Positions 20,701 to 32,370 of a DNA stretch of 64,000 bases are shown here, piece by piece. Both the position numbers and the translations under genes were made by a program. The stretch spans positions 5,469,218 to 5,533,217 of the forward strand of contig NC_052126.1 in assembly GCF_012273895.1 (NCBI RefSeq). The letters run 5' to 3'. A model generated the notes under the pieces. The model made no database searches. It was not told the DNA's origin and saw only the letters and a program-made list of their open reading frames with translations. The DNA is from Zerene cesonia (taxonomy: Eukaryota; Arthropoda; Insecta; Lepidoptera; Pieridae). The number at the start of each line of letters is the position of its first letter. The first letter of the stretch is position 1.

Positions 20701-23338
20701 CCTTTCTTAATCCCTTCCCGAAAAATCGGCAATCCATTTGTAGAGGCGTAAGGTCTGCAATGGACCTTATGCCTCCCCAAATGTTCATGGTCGGTGGTAG
20801 CGCTTACCATCAGGCGTCCCACCAGCTCCATTGCCGACTGTATCATAAAAAAAAAGTGTATCTCCACCATTGCTGTATAAAAATCCGCGTTATAAAAATA
20901 TTTTTAATAATATATAGGTTCTACAGCTTCGCAAGTATAATTGGTGAATGTTTGGCGACACCTTCGAGTGTTATTTTTGTATGTGCATCTTAGCTTTTCA
21001 TATAATAATCAATGATCAGTTTTATGAGTTTATCGATTGATTGATATATGACGAGAGAATTGTTAAATGCTTTACTTTATAAATTTAAATAAAGACTACA
21101 CTCTAGTGTAGACAATTTAACTAAAATTAAGCAAGATCGCTAAATGTTTAAAATATTGCTGTTGTACCGATTGTCTGGAAGAAATCGCTATTTAGCGATA
21201 AGACCGCCATTTGTGATAATGTTGCCTTGGTTAAGTCTCAATTTGTAATTATTTCAAAACAATAAAGCATAAATAAATAAATAAATAACTAGCGTTACTT
21301 GAATCGTGTTTTTTAGCTTATTTATGAGATTTTTGTAAGTACCTACTCATATTTTAAATAAATGAAACATGGAACGCTGAGTTAAATGAAACACAATAGC
21401 AGTTTGTGATAATTTATTACTTTTTTTGATATTTACAGGAAATAAATGCTCAATACAAATAGAAAAACACAAATCTTACTTCTAGCAATGATATAATCTA
21501 GCAACATATATGTATATTTACAGTTTCATTGTTTTAAAAAATGCAGCTCTGACGAATTTTTTATCTCCTAATTAAAACAGGCACATATTTTTTATCTAAT
21601 AAATACAAGTATTCAATTCTTGTGTTTGTAACCAAAATCCTCCGAAATGGCTTGATCGATTTTCTATTTTTTTGTTGATGCAAATTATGGTATATCTTAT
21701 GTTTGAAAAGATATGCTTTTTATATAACAATGTTTCAAGTGAAAAATCTTATACAATTACTAGCTGCACGCCCCGGCTCCGCCCGGGTAGTCATAGTAGT
21801 ACAAAATAAAGGTTTAGGTATCAACACTCGAAAAAATCAAGCGTAGTGCTGCAAATTGAGCTAAGTACTATGAAATATTATGTATATGTACATTAGTACT
21901 AGCAAGGATGACCTAGATTTAGACTCACATAAGGTTCTGGTATTGTAGCATATATCGTTCTTTTCTTAAATCGTTATAAACGCACTCTGGCTTCTCCGTA
22001 TCTTCTACTCTGTAAAATATATAGTTTCTAATGATTAGTAGTTTTTTTTAAACAATTTCGTTCTAGTAAAAACTACTCATTGTTTCATTATTGACCAGAA
22101 GTGATTTGGGAATATCAAAAACACAGACATAAGGTAATCCAAGTTGGAGGTTAATCGTGCATTGGACTACAAATATGAAGGTTGCCTGGCAGAGATGGCT
22201 TTGAGCCATGAGGCCGCCATTTGCACAATTTTTTGTGTGTTAAGAGTTTCTCTTCCTTCTTTTCTTGATGCCAAATTGTACAACGAAGAATAAAAACATT
22301 AATAAATGTAAATTAAATTACATAAAATATAAAAATTAAGTCGAGTTTATACTTTATAGTATTGTATTATCTGTGCTTATACTAAGTTTGACAAGATTCA
22401 GCTCGCGACTTCGCTCGCGTATCGCAAATTTACATATATCTATCCAGTTGGGTAACTAACATCCATCCATCTATAATCATTTAGCAATTTAAAGCAAGCA
22501 TACAATCATACTAAATCAAAGAGACAGTTTCACAACTAACTGATATGCCTATCTTACATGTTTTAAAGCTATGTTTTCACACATAAATGATATAATCTTA
22601 ACTAACATATTTTAATATAACCGGAACATAATCCGAAGTTGTGAAACTAAATATGATTATTTCATTGAGCCAATATATTAAGCGATTTAAAGAAAGAATA
22701 CTTACATTTCGAGACGTATTGGAATATCTGGAATCTTAACGTCTTCAATAACCACAGAAGCACTGAATATAATAGATATATATAACATATCAAAATATAA
22801 AAAAAAAATGATAATAAGAGTTAACAAAATAGATATAAAAAGTATTTGTAATAAAAATAGGTTTTGTTACCTTTCATCGATGGGGAGTAATAAATTGGTC
22901 GTTTTCGGTAAATCCGTTTTAGGTTTGCTAATAAATAAATAACAAATAAAAAATAAATCGAACTTAATATAGGTAATCGATGTTTTTTCCCGCACTATTG
23001 TTGGCCCTTTTATAATATCTGTTTTGTGTATAAGCAAAAAAAAAAAAACAAAAAATAATTACATTTTATCTTCAAACATACTGTGTCCAATATTTATCAT
23101 TTTCAGAAAATAATTTGGATCGTAAAAAGGTTGGATTTGCACTCTCTGCGACATGAGCCTGGTCACAAAAACGTTAACTAAATAAACAGCCAACTCAAAT
23201 AAAACACATTCTGCAATACAAAAGGGAAGTACACTGATAAACACTGATAAAACACATTTAAATAAATACTTATTTATGTTGTTTAAATACGCACATTTTG
23301 TCCTCTTCGAAAAAAAAATCGTCATCGTATTCTTGCAT
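14725..23338 (-). CDS. PICK1: PICK1 (protein interacting with C kinase 1), PDZ and BAR domains
   Basis: PICK1 is a peripheral membrane scaffold: its PDZ domain binds C-termini of receptors and kinases and its BAR domain senses curved membrane, acting in vesicle trafficking and dense-core granule biogenesis. Exons on the minus strand: 23338-23295, 22927-22871, 22762-22706, 22009-21929, 20008-19897, 19466-19338, 18830-18598, 17327-17153, 16681-16488, 16096-15944, 15513-15411, 15075-14725. All joins keep phase. The N-terminus is acidic (MQEYDDDFFFEEDK). The PDZ carboxylate-binding loop is LIGISIGGG, followed by GKTKVEVAKMIQ. The BAR region holds HRLVENMSSGTADALGL, KAIPDTKLTI, YCLKVKEMDDEEYG and LILRCRQDARSRF, all close to the vertebrate protein. 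The last exon encodes a long acidic, Ser/Thr-rich tail. With all twelve exons the product is 562 residues; without exons 2-4 it is 497. Vertebrate PICK1 is about 415. Identification is secure; use of exons 2-4 is not. Confidence 0.95.
15140..15325 (+). mobile_element. Helitron-like element, 5' part, in the last PICK1 intron
   Basis: 'CTAATATTATAAATGTGAAA' leads into 'CGTCAATCACGCTTAAACTA', 'CGGATTTTGATGAAATTTCG' and 'GCTGACTTAGGTGATAGGAT', the same family as 48461-48664 and (reverse) 45409-45590. The CTAG-terminated end has been lost. Confidence 0.65.
16717..16875 (-). mobile_element. Non-LTR 3' tail / SINE-like repeat in PICK1 intron
   Basis: It contains 'GCTGATGGTTCGCCTGATAG' and 'GTAAGCGATTACCA', then a C/T-poor, G/A-rich run (GGAAAGGTGAGGAAAGGGAA), the reverse of the family tail. 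Confidence 0.7.
17530..17620 (-). mobile_element. Helitron-like end, CTAGCTTTTG family
   Basis: 'CTAGCTTTTGTCAGCGGATT' followed by 'CGTACGCATTAAATTCGG' matches the second Helitron-like family found complete at 27022-27235 and as ends at 37617, 49021, 50050, 60660 and 63492. Confidence 0.55.
18038..18238 (-). mobile_element. Full-length Lep1-type non-autonomous Helitron
   Basis: The element is 201 bp. On the minus strand it begins TCCTA and ends CGCAGCTAG, preceded by a GC-rich hairpin region, inserted between A and T as Helitrons do. The interior has 'CCAAATTTCATTGCAAT' and 'CGTGAAAGAGCAACAAA'. It lies in a PICK1 intron and has no coding capacity. Confidence 0.85.
18855..19017 (-). mobile_element. 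Decayed Helitron-like element in PICK1 intron
   Basis: 'TTCGCCCTGGCTTTGCCCGT' through 'GGTGAAAGAATTTTTGAATT' to 'CTATTTATAATATTAGT' gives the order of blocks of the 45737-45913 family. Confidence 0.5.
19254..19290. repeat. Perfect 16-bp inverted repeat with 5-nt loop
   Basis: Arms ATTTATTTAGGCAGGT and ACCTGCCTAAATAAAT are exact reverse complements separated by ATATA. The hairpin sits inside a PICK1 intron, right after 'GTTAGATAGCCCATTTATT', part of a Helitron-like family. Confidence 0.95.
19666..19842 (+). mobile_element. Non-LTR 3' tail / SINE-like repeat in PICK1 intron
   Basis: Block order matches the family: pyrimidine-rich part with 'CGTCAATCCTTTC', then 'TGTTCACGGGCGGTGATGAT', 'CGAACCACCAGCTCAT', then 'GACATAAAAAA'. 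Confidence 0.7.
20486..20852 (+). mobile_element. Long copy of the non-LTR 3' tail element, about 365 bp
   Basis: It starts TTGTATGTGGTAGTCGAGCA, contains 'CACGAATTGGGCCAGCTCGC', 'CCCACAGAAGACCGGCGTGA', a pyrimidine-rich middle and 'CATCAGGCGTCCCACCAGCT', and ends in an A-run after CAT. It is nearly identical to 55321-55670. A short flanking match (AGTGT) may be its target duplication. The sequence is like the 3' UTR of lepidopteran CR1-type non-LTR elements as I remember them; the class is not proven here. Confidence 0.75.
21165..21295 (+). mobile_element. Non-LTR retrotransposon 3' tail ending in (ATAA)n
   Basis: 'TGTCTGGAAGAAATCGCTAT', 'TTAGCGATAAGACCGCCATT' and a terminal AAATAAATAAATAA tract. 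The same tail motif occurs at 22165-22270 and 50240-50375. Confidence 0.55.
21760..21830 (-). mobile_element. Short Helitron-like end
   Basis: 'CTAGCTGCACGCCCCGGCTC' followed by 'CGCCCGGGTA' matches the CTAG end of the Helitron-like families; the rest has decayed. Confidence 0.5.
21929..22927 (-). other. PICK1: Three phase-2 exons of PICK1 that may be alternatively used
   Basis: Exons at 22927-22871 (57 nt), 22762-22706 (57 nt) and 22009-21929 (81 nt) each begin one base before a codon boundary and end two bases into a codon, are multiples of three, carry no stop and have AG/GT borders (donors GTAACA, GTAAGT, GTGAGT). They sit between the acidic N-terminal exon (ends AAA-AT) and the PDZ exon (starts G-GGT-ATG). 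Skipping all three gives EEDKMGMTVTSG, the form I expect for insect PICK1. Including them adds 65 residues with blocks such as KPKTDLPKTT, VKIPDIPIRLE and DLRKERYMLQYQ. Confidence 0.6.
22165..22300 (+). mobile_element. Non-LTR retrotransposon 3' tail
   Basis: 'AAGGTTGCCTGGCAGAGATG' and 'GCTTTGAGCCATGAGGCCGC' mark the family tail; it is followed by AATAAAAACATTAATAAAT. Confidence 0.5.
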
Positions 23339-24979
23339 CATTTTTTTAACTTCTTTTAACAATATATTATAATTTACGAGAAAAACGAAGTACAAAATAC
23401 GAATTGTTGCTTGACAGTTTTATCGATTTTTTTTTTATTTACGTGGGGTTACGTCGGTAAAACAGTTGCGCATGGCAATTTATAGGCCAATACGTAACCA
23501 ATCAAAAACGGGGTACTGAGTCCTCTGTCAAAATTTCGCGCGCATATTATTTTAGCGTTGAAATTCGATGAAGTATATAAAAATTGTAAAAGATTTTTTA
23601 TAATTTTAACTCTAGCTTATTATATTATTTGACACAAAATATGATGATGATAAAACGCAAAAGAGTCTAGTATATATTTTGTTAATTTAATTCATTTGTA
23701 AGAATTTTTAATGTACACTGGTTACGCACATTTAATTTCTCTGTACCCGCTGTGTGTTGAAAGTGCAACTAATTTGCAATTCCTGTTAATGTGTCTTAAT
23801 ACGTGTTTAGAATTCACAATGTTCAAAATGCTAACCAGGCGAATTGAGAGATATTCATACATATTCAAGTTTTTAAATCAGTTTTTTTTTGGATTCTCTG
23901 TAAACCTATTTAAACTGTTATAATATTTAAACGATTTATTCTATGATTCTATATTTTAAAATGGAATTTTTTTTTTAAATTGCATCAAAACGTATTTCAC
24001 CAAAGCATCTGGTACTAAACATATTATTGTATTATCTTATAACCTAGGATATAATAATATATCTTCAATGTCCCAAATAAATAAATAGGCAACGGATAAT
24101 ATATTATATGAGGTAGAAGGTATGAAGGTTCTTCAATCAGTAAAAACAGTAATTTTAATATTTTTCGCAATTGCAAAAACTGCACTCTGACCTCTAGTTA
24201 GCTCTCTGCATAAATTAAAAGTATTTAACCTTATGTCACGGTTACATAGTTTTCGTACCTACTCTTAAGAGGTATATGATTTCAATATAGTAATTTTTTA
24301 AAATTATCAAAATAAATCCCAACTAATACTTGCTGTGAATTCGAAAGGATGTTTATTTTTTTTTATTTTCTTTCAGTGAGTCAATTTCATGATTTGATTT
24401 TTGTATCTGGAGTTCCTGTCTATCTCCAGACACTAAAATCAAACTGTATAATAGAGAAAATAATGGCATTATTATAAGAATTTTCTTTCATGAGGGCGAA
24501 GCCGCGGGTGGAAAGCTCGTTAATTATATAAATCCGGAATAAGTCCACGTGATTTATAAATACTAACTAAAAATGAATATTGTTCATTAAAACATGATCT
24601 TTTTTATTTTTAACAAAGTTGATCGGTTATTTAGAATGCAATTAAAAAAAAAAAACAATTTTTACGTAAGGCATCCAACAAAACAAAATATCGTAATACA
24701 GCAACAAATCATAATATTAATGACGGAAATTTTAAGTACCGTGCCGTAAAAAATAATTTGCGGTAGCCCCCTACTCCGAAAGCCATATCCCACGAAGAAT
24801 TTAACATTCGTTACCAAGAAAGCAATTATGTCACAACGAAATACTGTGACGGACTATATTATTTTGGCGGTCGCGTGTTGCAACTATAAGTAATTCGAGA
24901 CATTATAATCCGGTTAAGTAAGTCAGTCCGTTTGCAAATAGTTGTATATCAGGTGGTGGAGAGTGCTGACGTTAAAAAA
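23339..24979. promoter_or_regulatory. Divergent intergenic region between PICK1 and the second secreted-protein gene
   Basis: PICK1 is transcribed leftward and the secreted-protein gene rightward, so both promoters should lie in these 1.6 kb. The right end holds TATAAT at 24904-24909 and the initiator-like TCAGT at 24923-24927. I saw no gene inside. Confidence 0.4.
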
Positions 24980-26376
24980 ATGAGAGCTATAGCTATAGTG
25001 AGTGATTTTATGTTTATTTTTTGGTTGTTTCTTTATTCTAGTGTGACACAAATGCTTGCAATTTTGGGTATTTAACAGTGGAATTTAGTGTGTAATTTGG
25101 TAGAAATTTATCGCAACGATTAAATAATAGTGTTCAATATAGCTCGGTATTTTTTAACAATACGATATATACTTAACAAAAAATACTTATTTTTTTTAAA
25201 TTACGCTTATATTTTTATTTAAGTTTGCATAAATTATTTATAATTTAAATGATATTTTATTAATGAATGTCATTTGTCACCTATTAAATTAAAACTATTA
25301 AATACATTTGTACTGTGTACTAAAATAGAATCATAGACGTTGAAAATCAAGTGTTTGTGATTATGATTTATTGATTTGAATCTTACACGAAACTGGTTCG
25401 GTACCAGTTACCACATTCTTACAATATGTGAATTATACTTCATTATTATTAGGTCTTATTCTTTAGTTCACTAAATTTAACGTCGAGTGACATGATACCT
25501 TGGCTTGCTATGTCATATAAAATATTGAATAACCGTTTAGATTTCTTACAAACTTGGTGATGTTCATTTTTCAGTATTTCCTAAATTTTCATAACGAAAA
25601 ATACTAAATAATGTGTTAATCAGTTTATGACTATGCGAAATACTACGCCATAAATTAGCGAGATGTTAATGCGTCGATAATTTCTGATCAATAACTTAAA
25701 TTATTATCTATTTGCATTATATACTGGTAACGATGATTTTATGCAATTTGTTCATACTATAACACACATTTCCATTACAAATATTCATTATAATTATATT
25801 TTGCTGATTAATTAATTAAAGAATCAGATTAATTAATTACCTATAATAAATGGTAAATGATTTCAAGAAAAAAAAAAACATTATTTTACACACACACACA
25901 CACATCTATAAACATTCACTCATATTTCTCATTATTAAAATAAAATTATCTCTATCTTTGTTTACATATTTTTGGTGTTTGCTTAAGTACATAGTACCAC
26001 ATAATGCGTACTAAAATAATAGTGTATTTACAATGTTTCCCGCCAAAAAAATTGACAGTTCACACTTACTCCTCAACAGGTGCCGCTCCTGTTTATCCTG
26101 TTTTACCGACACACGCTAGCTGCCGGTCCTATTGGCACTTTCATACAAACAAACGCAATCGGATTCCCTGTGTTGCACGAACATCAAACTTGGATATTTG
26201 ATCCGGATGTCGGGTTGAGGAGAAGGAAGGAATTTATCGAGTTAAATGGAGATAAAGGGGAGAAATTAATTGAAAGACTCGGTTTGGGCATCGATGGATA
26301 TTCCGAAGAACGGCTTAGGCAACAGAGGTTGCGAGACCAAGGGCATTTGGGAGGATTGAATGCTTTAAGGCCATAG
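24980..26376 (+). CDS. Small secreted protein, 104 aa, unrecognised
   Basis: Two exons join at phase 0: 24980-24997 (six codons, MRAIAI, then GTGAGT) and 26080-26376 (acceptor CAACAG). The 104-residue product begins with a hydrophobic signal peptide (MRAIAIVPLLFILFYRHTLA, likely cleaved after AA near residue 21). The mature part starts GPIGTFIQTNAIGFPVLHEH, continues through a short aromatic stretch (TWIFDPDVGLRRRK) and ends in a charged, helical C-terminal half with EERLRQQRLRDQG. There are no cysteines in the mature part. I cannot name a family. The codon-level continuity and clean splice sites support a real gene. It shares its orientation and split-signal-peptide layout with the gene at 13118, but the mature sequences are not obviously related. 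Confidence 0.75.
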
Positions 26377-26439
26377 ATTTTTTATTGTTAAGCTGGATTA
26401 AGTTGTTTAGTCGTCATACATTGTACCATGCCTCAGTCA

Positions 26440-26449
26440 AATAAATAAA
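26440..26449 (+). terminator. Polyadenylation signal of the second secreted-protein gene
   Basis: Overlapping AATAAATAAA, 64 bases after the stop codon. Confidence 0.65.
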
Positions 26450-27021
26450 ACTGTTATTTGACCACGTGTGAATAAAAACGAAAATATTAAGTGAGCGAGA
26501 CGTAAAAATAGGAGACCGGAAAGCCGCTATTTTTAATTTTTTTTCTTATCTGAATGAATCCGAATGGTAGTTAAATAGAGAGATATATTTTAAGAACACT
26601 AAGGAAACTAATTTAAAATACCAAGCCATACGTTTTGGGAGGAATACACAGGTAGCCTATGAAAAATAAAGTTATAAATCTTTGTATTTTTCATTAAATG
26701 GAACATAAAGTAGTGTAATATCTCTTCAGCGTTCGTTACGCTCTGACGCGTCATATCACAATACGACACTAACACAACCTAATTAGCTACAGTGTAACAT
26801 GAATTTTTAAGTAAAATGTTTATTAGTAAAATATGTGGTAAGTGTAATAAATGTAGATACATTAATGGTGTATACTGTGCCAAAGAAATCGTCGCGGTTG
26901 GCCTTTGCTTCTGCTAGCCTGGTTTTAGTGTCACTATGGCCGCAGGCTGAATATTGCTTCTGACATTCGAAACGTATGAACCTATATGCCCCGTACACGC
27001 CTACTTACGATTATATTATCT

Positions 27022-27237
27022 ACTAGCTTCTGCCCGCGGCTTCGCACGCGTTAATTCAGAGTAGTTTAATAGATCTTCATATTCTTCATACATATAAACC
27101 TTCCTGTTGAATCACTATCAATCAATCTATCTATTTAAAAAAAACATCAAAATCCGTTGCGTAGTTTTAAAGATTTAAGCATACATAGGGACAAAGGGAC
27201 AGAAAAAGCGACTTTGTTTTATACTACATAGTGATGC
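27022..27237 (-). mobile_element. Near-complete Helitron-like element, CTAGCTTCTGCCCGCGG family
   Basis: It begins CTAGCTTCTGCCCGCGGCTT, has 'CATATAAACCTTCCTGTTGA' and 'AAAATCCGTTGCGTAGTTTT', and ends near 'GACTTTGTTTTATACTAC'. The same blocks, in the same order, occur at 49021-49170 and partly at 63492-63600. Confidence 0.7.
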
Positions 27238-30200
27238 TACGCATTATATCGCGGAAAATAAAGATACATTTTTTTAAGAAAATTTTATCACTTTTGCCTA
27301 AATAATATATAGCTACACGACTTTCTTATTTCGAATTTATTATAAAGCTTATTTCGCTAGCGTAAGCGGATACTCCTATATGTTTACAATGAATTCATAT
27401 TTGTTAGTCAAATTTCGAGAGGTAATCATCATGACATTGAACTACTAAGAAAATAGAAATGAATCACGTATTATGGGTATTTTACGTTTATATTTCATCG
27501 GATCAGTAGAAAGGTATACCGACCTTGTACAACCGAATATGGACTCTATGACTGTGACGTGTATTATTTAATTACCTTGTATAAATTACTACCTCTGCGT
27601 CTTGTTGTAAAAGGAGCCTACATATACTCAAAATGAGAGGTACATATAATATATTTAATTTTTCTTTTACGATCAGAATGGATATTAATCATAATATTAC
27701 TATTTAGACTGTCTATGTGTATAAGTACAAAATTTCTGACAATGCAGTTTTACGAGAAAGAGTAATAATGATACTGTAATATGTTTATTCATTTTAATTT
27801 TCATGATATAATTGTGATTGGCCAAGAGCGCTCGGTTGTCTAGTTATGGTTTCTGTTAGTTATACCTAGTCTAGTATTATGTTGTCTGTGGTTATACATT
27901 TTTTAAGTAAATTGTTATAATAAAATTTGTCTTTTATTCAAACATGATGATAAGTCACTTATTACGGTATTATATTCATCCGAGAGTTTTATCATGTCCG
28001 TGGTTTGTTTATATTTTGATAAGGTAATTAGAAATGCTTTCTGTTCCTTACCGCTTTCCGTTTGCACAACTTATTGGCCAATTACGAGTGGACCTTCTGA
28101 ATGATTAATCAATGTTATTATAAATTGATTGCGGATTGGTTGGGTCACATGTGATGCAATATTATTAATATAAGTTGGTTGGCTTAATATTTATTTGGTG
28201 CCAATAAGGTCTGATTTTATTGCCTTGTATAACAGTTGGAAAGCATTCTTTCTTGTCTATGACCAATGATTTAATTATATTTCAAACTTAGTCTGTATAG
28301 AATTCATAAATTCTTTTAGTCTGAGGTCTCAAATTTTATATTATTAAATCCGGAATCAACGAATATGTGCTATATTATATGCTGACGTATAATAGACACT
28401 GATTCTGATGTGAGTGACATATCTAGAGACAAGAATAGCTATGTAGATTTAGGAAAAATGACTACAAATTAGTACACTAAAACACAAAATAATTTCAGCA
28501 TTTTCCGAGCCATAGCGTGTTTTTATTAGAACTTTTTAAATTGCAATGTATGTAATGGGTATCTATCACAGATAATACTATACTAGTTATAATACCTATA
28601 TATAACGAAAAAAAATTATTCACATATACATCATACACGTAAAAAATATACCTCGTAACATTTTTTTAATTTTTTGCGTTGTAATTTAAAAAAAATCCAA
28701 GCTCTCAAGCATTCAAAAACGTTTAAACTTAATTGAAAATATTGCCATCTACTGGGAGCAACTTGAACTAAGTGTCTTGTGGCAACAGCTGTCAATTTTG
28801 TTATTAGTATAAACAAAAGTGTAAAGATGGCGCTAGTCATTCTTGAATTTGACGTTATCCTCTTTTCTAAACATTTACGGAACGTTACGAAATAATGTCA
28901 TGTAATATTTCAATAAAAAAATTAAAGTAACTACATAGCATATAGCTGATAAGGTTGCTATATGAGAAACCTATAGAGGACATTTACGCTTTACTGTCGC
29001 CCGAAGAGTAGATGGCGTTGCTTTCTATACACAATACACTGGTTTGTTTATTCATTTGAAAACTACAGTTATTTTGTCTACATAATTCGTTTATCTTTAA
29101 TATGTTGCAGCTAAAATGTAAATAATATGCATCACAAAATAAGTAGCAGTTACTGATTATCGAAAAAAAAGTGTAAGGGCTACTAAGGGTTATGAGAAAA
29201 AAGACACCAAAAAAATAATTTGAATTTCTGTTTATTTATTCAAGTATTACAATATCGAGACTATTCAAAACTTATTCTAATGACAGGTAAATATAAAAAG
29301 TAGGTAATTAAATCAGAGGACTTATCCTACAGAATATTTGGAGTACAAAAATTATTTTTGTGATATTTTCCTTGTTTTTATATTTATGCACCTGTTTGAT
29401 TTGATTTGATAATAATATTCAATTAATACAAAGCATATTTTCAGATTTAAATGTATCAAAATGGAAATTAGATATTTCATTTTGATAAAGAGTAGCTTAT
29501 GTCACAACTATCTCCAGACACAAAAATCATATCATAAAGTGAAAGAATTAGACAAAAAAAACACATTTTCGAAATTATCATATTAATAAAGAAAAGGATT
29601 TACCGACCAATTAATAAAAATAAAGTGTATCGGTGTTATTCATAAAAAGTCTAAAGGCTCGCTATAGTACGATTTATAAAAATACGTAATGCTAAGACAA
29701 TTGTTTATGTCTCTAAACACATACAAACTTGAATATTATTGCCAAATCAATATAATACGACCACAACTAACAAAATATAACAGAATGGAAATAAAAACGA
29801 TAACTTTGTTAAAGATTCAAAAAAATAATTAATTACAATATTTGAACCTCCAAGAAAACTATCATTGTATAACTTCTAATAGATAAAACAGTTTTTTTAT
29901 AGATTTTGATAAAATTTGTATTCTTTACGGTGAAATGAAGATAATTTTATCAAAATCTGTAATAACCTCTTAAAATATAATTGTTTAAAATACCATAAAT
30001 GCATATTGAAGTATTATAACTATAAAATTGTGACTCATTTAATTTAATATTAATAAGATTAGACGAAAGGGTGATTTCAATTTATCATAATATAGTAAGG
30101 CACCTCAAGATTTTGGTATTTCGAAAACACGATTAAACATTTAAAAGGAATATTTCTAAGTATTTAGGATAATTCTTAACGCTAAGAACACCGAAGCTTT

Positions 30201-31278
30201 ACCTTAATATGGCATTAATATAAATAGTAATTATTATTAAGAGATCAAAATGTATTACCGGCCATATTGGTTTTTTTTTTGAACCGTCATATTTTAGTGT
30301 CGTTGAAGCAAGTAGCTTCTGTTCGATCATTTCTTTTTCTTTCATTAAAGTCAGACCTCTTTCATATTTAATATTTTTTTAAATATTTAAGATTCTAAAT
30401 ATGAATATGTAAATGATTTTATTATTTGACAGTTCATGTCAATTTGGGTATTCTTTAGGCCTTTCTGTGAAATGTCATGTTCGATTTTAAGGCTAGATAC
30501 AAACGATGTGAAAAACGTAACGTTTTATGCGCGTTTCCCTTTTAATCTTGGACACGTATTCGTTATTACGGTTCAATAAGTTTATATAACTCCGATATGA
30601 TTTTATTATCCGTTTTAACTCATACATACTTAATAGGGATTTAATTTTATAGTCGTATGAATGTATAAAGCCAATTACAATTTTTATACATAATTTTTTT
30701 TAATAGCAATATTGAATATAAATTCAATTCGTCATTTAAAAGATTTTAGACAGGAAGCTAACTAAAACATCATCGCTAGTATATTATTGTATAGCCTTAA
30801 TCATAGTATTGTTAAACACATATGGTTAAGGCTCTGTCTGCATGGTTGTTGCAAATTTCCACAGATACAAATCTCGATGTACTCATAGCCTTAGTATCGT
30901 CCTTGTTATCCCGCTCGATGACGCGTCGTCTATGACAGCGTGGACCTGCAAGTAGAATGGATTAGAATCAGCTTGTTTCTTCTAGATTTAATTTTTTTTA
31001 GTAAAAATGCATTAATGATGCATTAATGCATTAATGATTCAATAAAAATGCATTCATATTTAAAAATATGCTACAAATTGGAAACGTTTGTCGCTAAACG
31101 TCGATTAATCGAGATTCAATTAGTTTTATAACAGATTTGTTCACCGTCATAAACACCATGATACAATATAGAGTTTTCACCCAATGGTTATTGATATCTA
31201 GATACAGATTAAAAAGTTTCCGTTTCTACAGACAAGTATGTCGATCAGCGACATCTGTTTCACTGCACCTGCCTTTGG

Positions 31279-31354
31279 CATTAGGCGGATCCACACACAG
31301 CGTGCAACCGCACGGATATTGCTTCGCGATCATTCTGTGTGGACTCGCCTAATG
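31279..31354. repeat. 76-bp imperfect hairpin
   Basis: Left arm CATTAGGCGGATCCACACA and right arm TGTGTGGACTCGCCTAATG pair at 17 of 19 positions around a 38-nt GC-rich loop. The outer ends are complementary (CATTAGG / CCTAATG). This could be a tiny MITE, or the stem of a small RNA precursor. Confidence 0.85.
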
Positions 31355-32370
31355 GTATATAATATATATGATTTTTCATACAGTATTCAAGAAATTATTA
31401 TAATTCCAGCAACTCTGTATAGCATTGATATAAAAAATCAATGATAAATAGTGATGTTTATATAAAAACAGAAGTGAATTTTTGTGTTTAAGTTGACCTA
31501 ACAATTAGTTATTGTTTGTATGTTTTAATGTTTTGATATTGACCTTGGATGTTATTAATGTTTTAATATTATTCATTGTAACATTATATGCATTGTTTTG
31601 GCCTGAAATTCTTTCTACCACACCCGCACCGCCCGAGGCAGACCATAAATTATTCATTAATTTCTTAGTACATGCAAGTGGATGTATTAATTAATTTTTT
31701 ATTCTGTACACGTGTTTGTTTTTTAACATGCACTTTCAAGGTATAGATATAATCTATGGAGTACTAGAAAATTTACTTTTAAAGTTATTTTTGATTTAAC
31801 AGTATAACCATTGCAAAAAGAACATAAAACCTCTTTCGCGGAAAGAATAGAAAAAGAACTATTAATAGCGCCATAAAATATTTTTAATCTGTATTCCGTT
31901 AAACGCCTTTGTATGATAAGTTATAAAAACAAAGGTGTATGCCCTATTATACAGTATACCCGATACGCTATTCAAACCTTATTTATAGAAGCTGTAGGTT
32001 GCCACATTTCCAGAAAGATCGAAACACTCATACATAACTCCATCGCCTGTTACCTTACTCCATTTAAAAGATATCATAGTTCGTAGCGAGCGATGTACGC
32101 CGCACAACGGTGATGACACAAGTTTGTGAAGTTGATAGATAAAAGAAGTATTCGAGTTTTTTGTTTCGTGCTTGTAAGTTTTATAGCGATACATGCAATA
32201 TGATATTTATGTTATGAAATATGTTATAAATTTCGTATAAGAATTCATGTGATGGCTTATAAAGTAGCTTTGTTATTACATAGTATAGATAATAAAATAT
32301 ACTATGTTTTAGAAGAAGGGAAATAGTAGTTAATTTAAAAGTCTTATTTAATAAGATTGCAGTTTAAGAA

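Noticed and set aside
20448..20870. 140-codon minus-strand frame, with a similar 133-codon frame at 55312-55713
   Set aside because: Both lie in copies of the same retroelement tail; the resemblance of the two proteins comes from repeat identity, not from a gene family.
26807..26998. 63-codon minus-strand frame with balanced composition
   Set aside because: It has no homology I recognise, no splice or promoter context, and repeat-like sequence.
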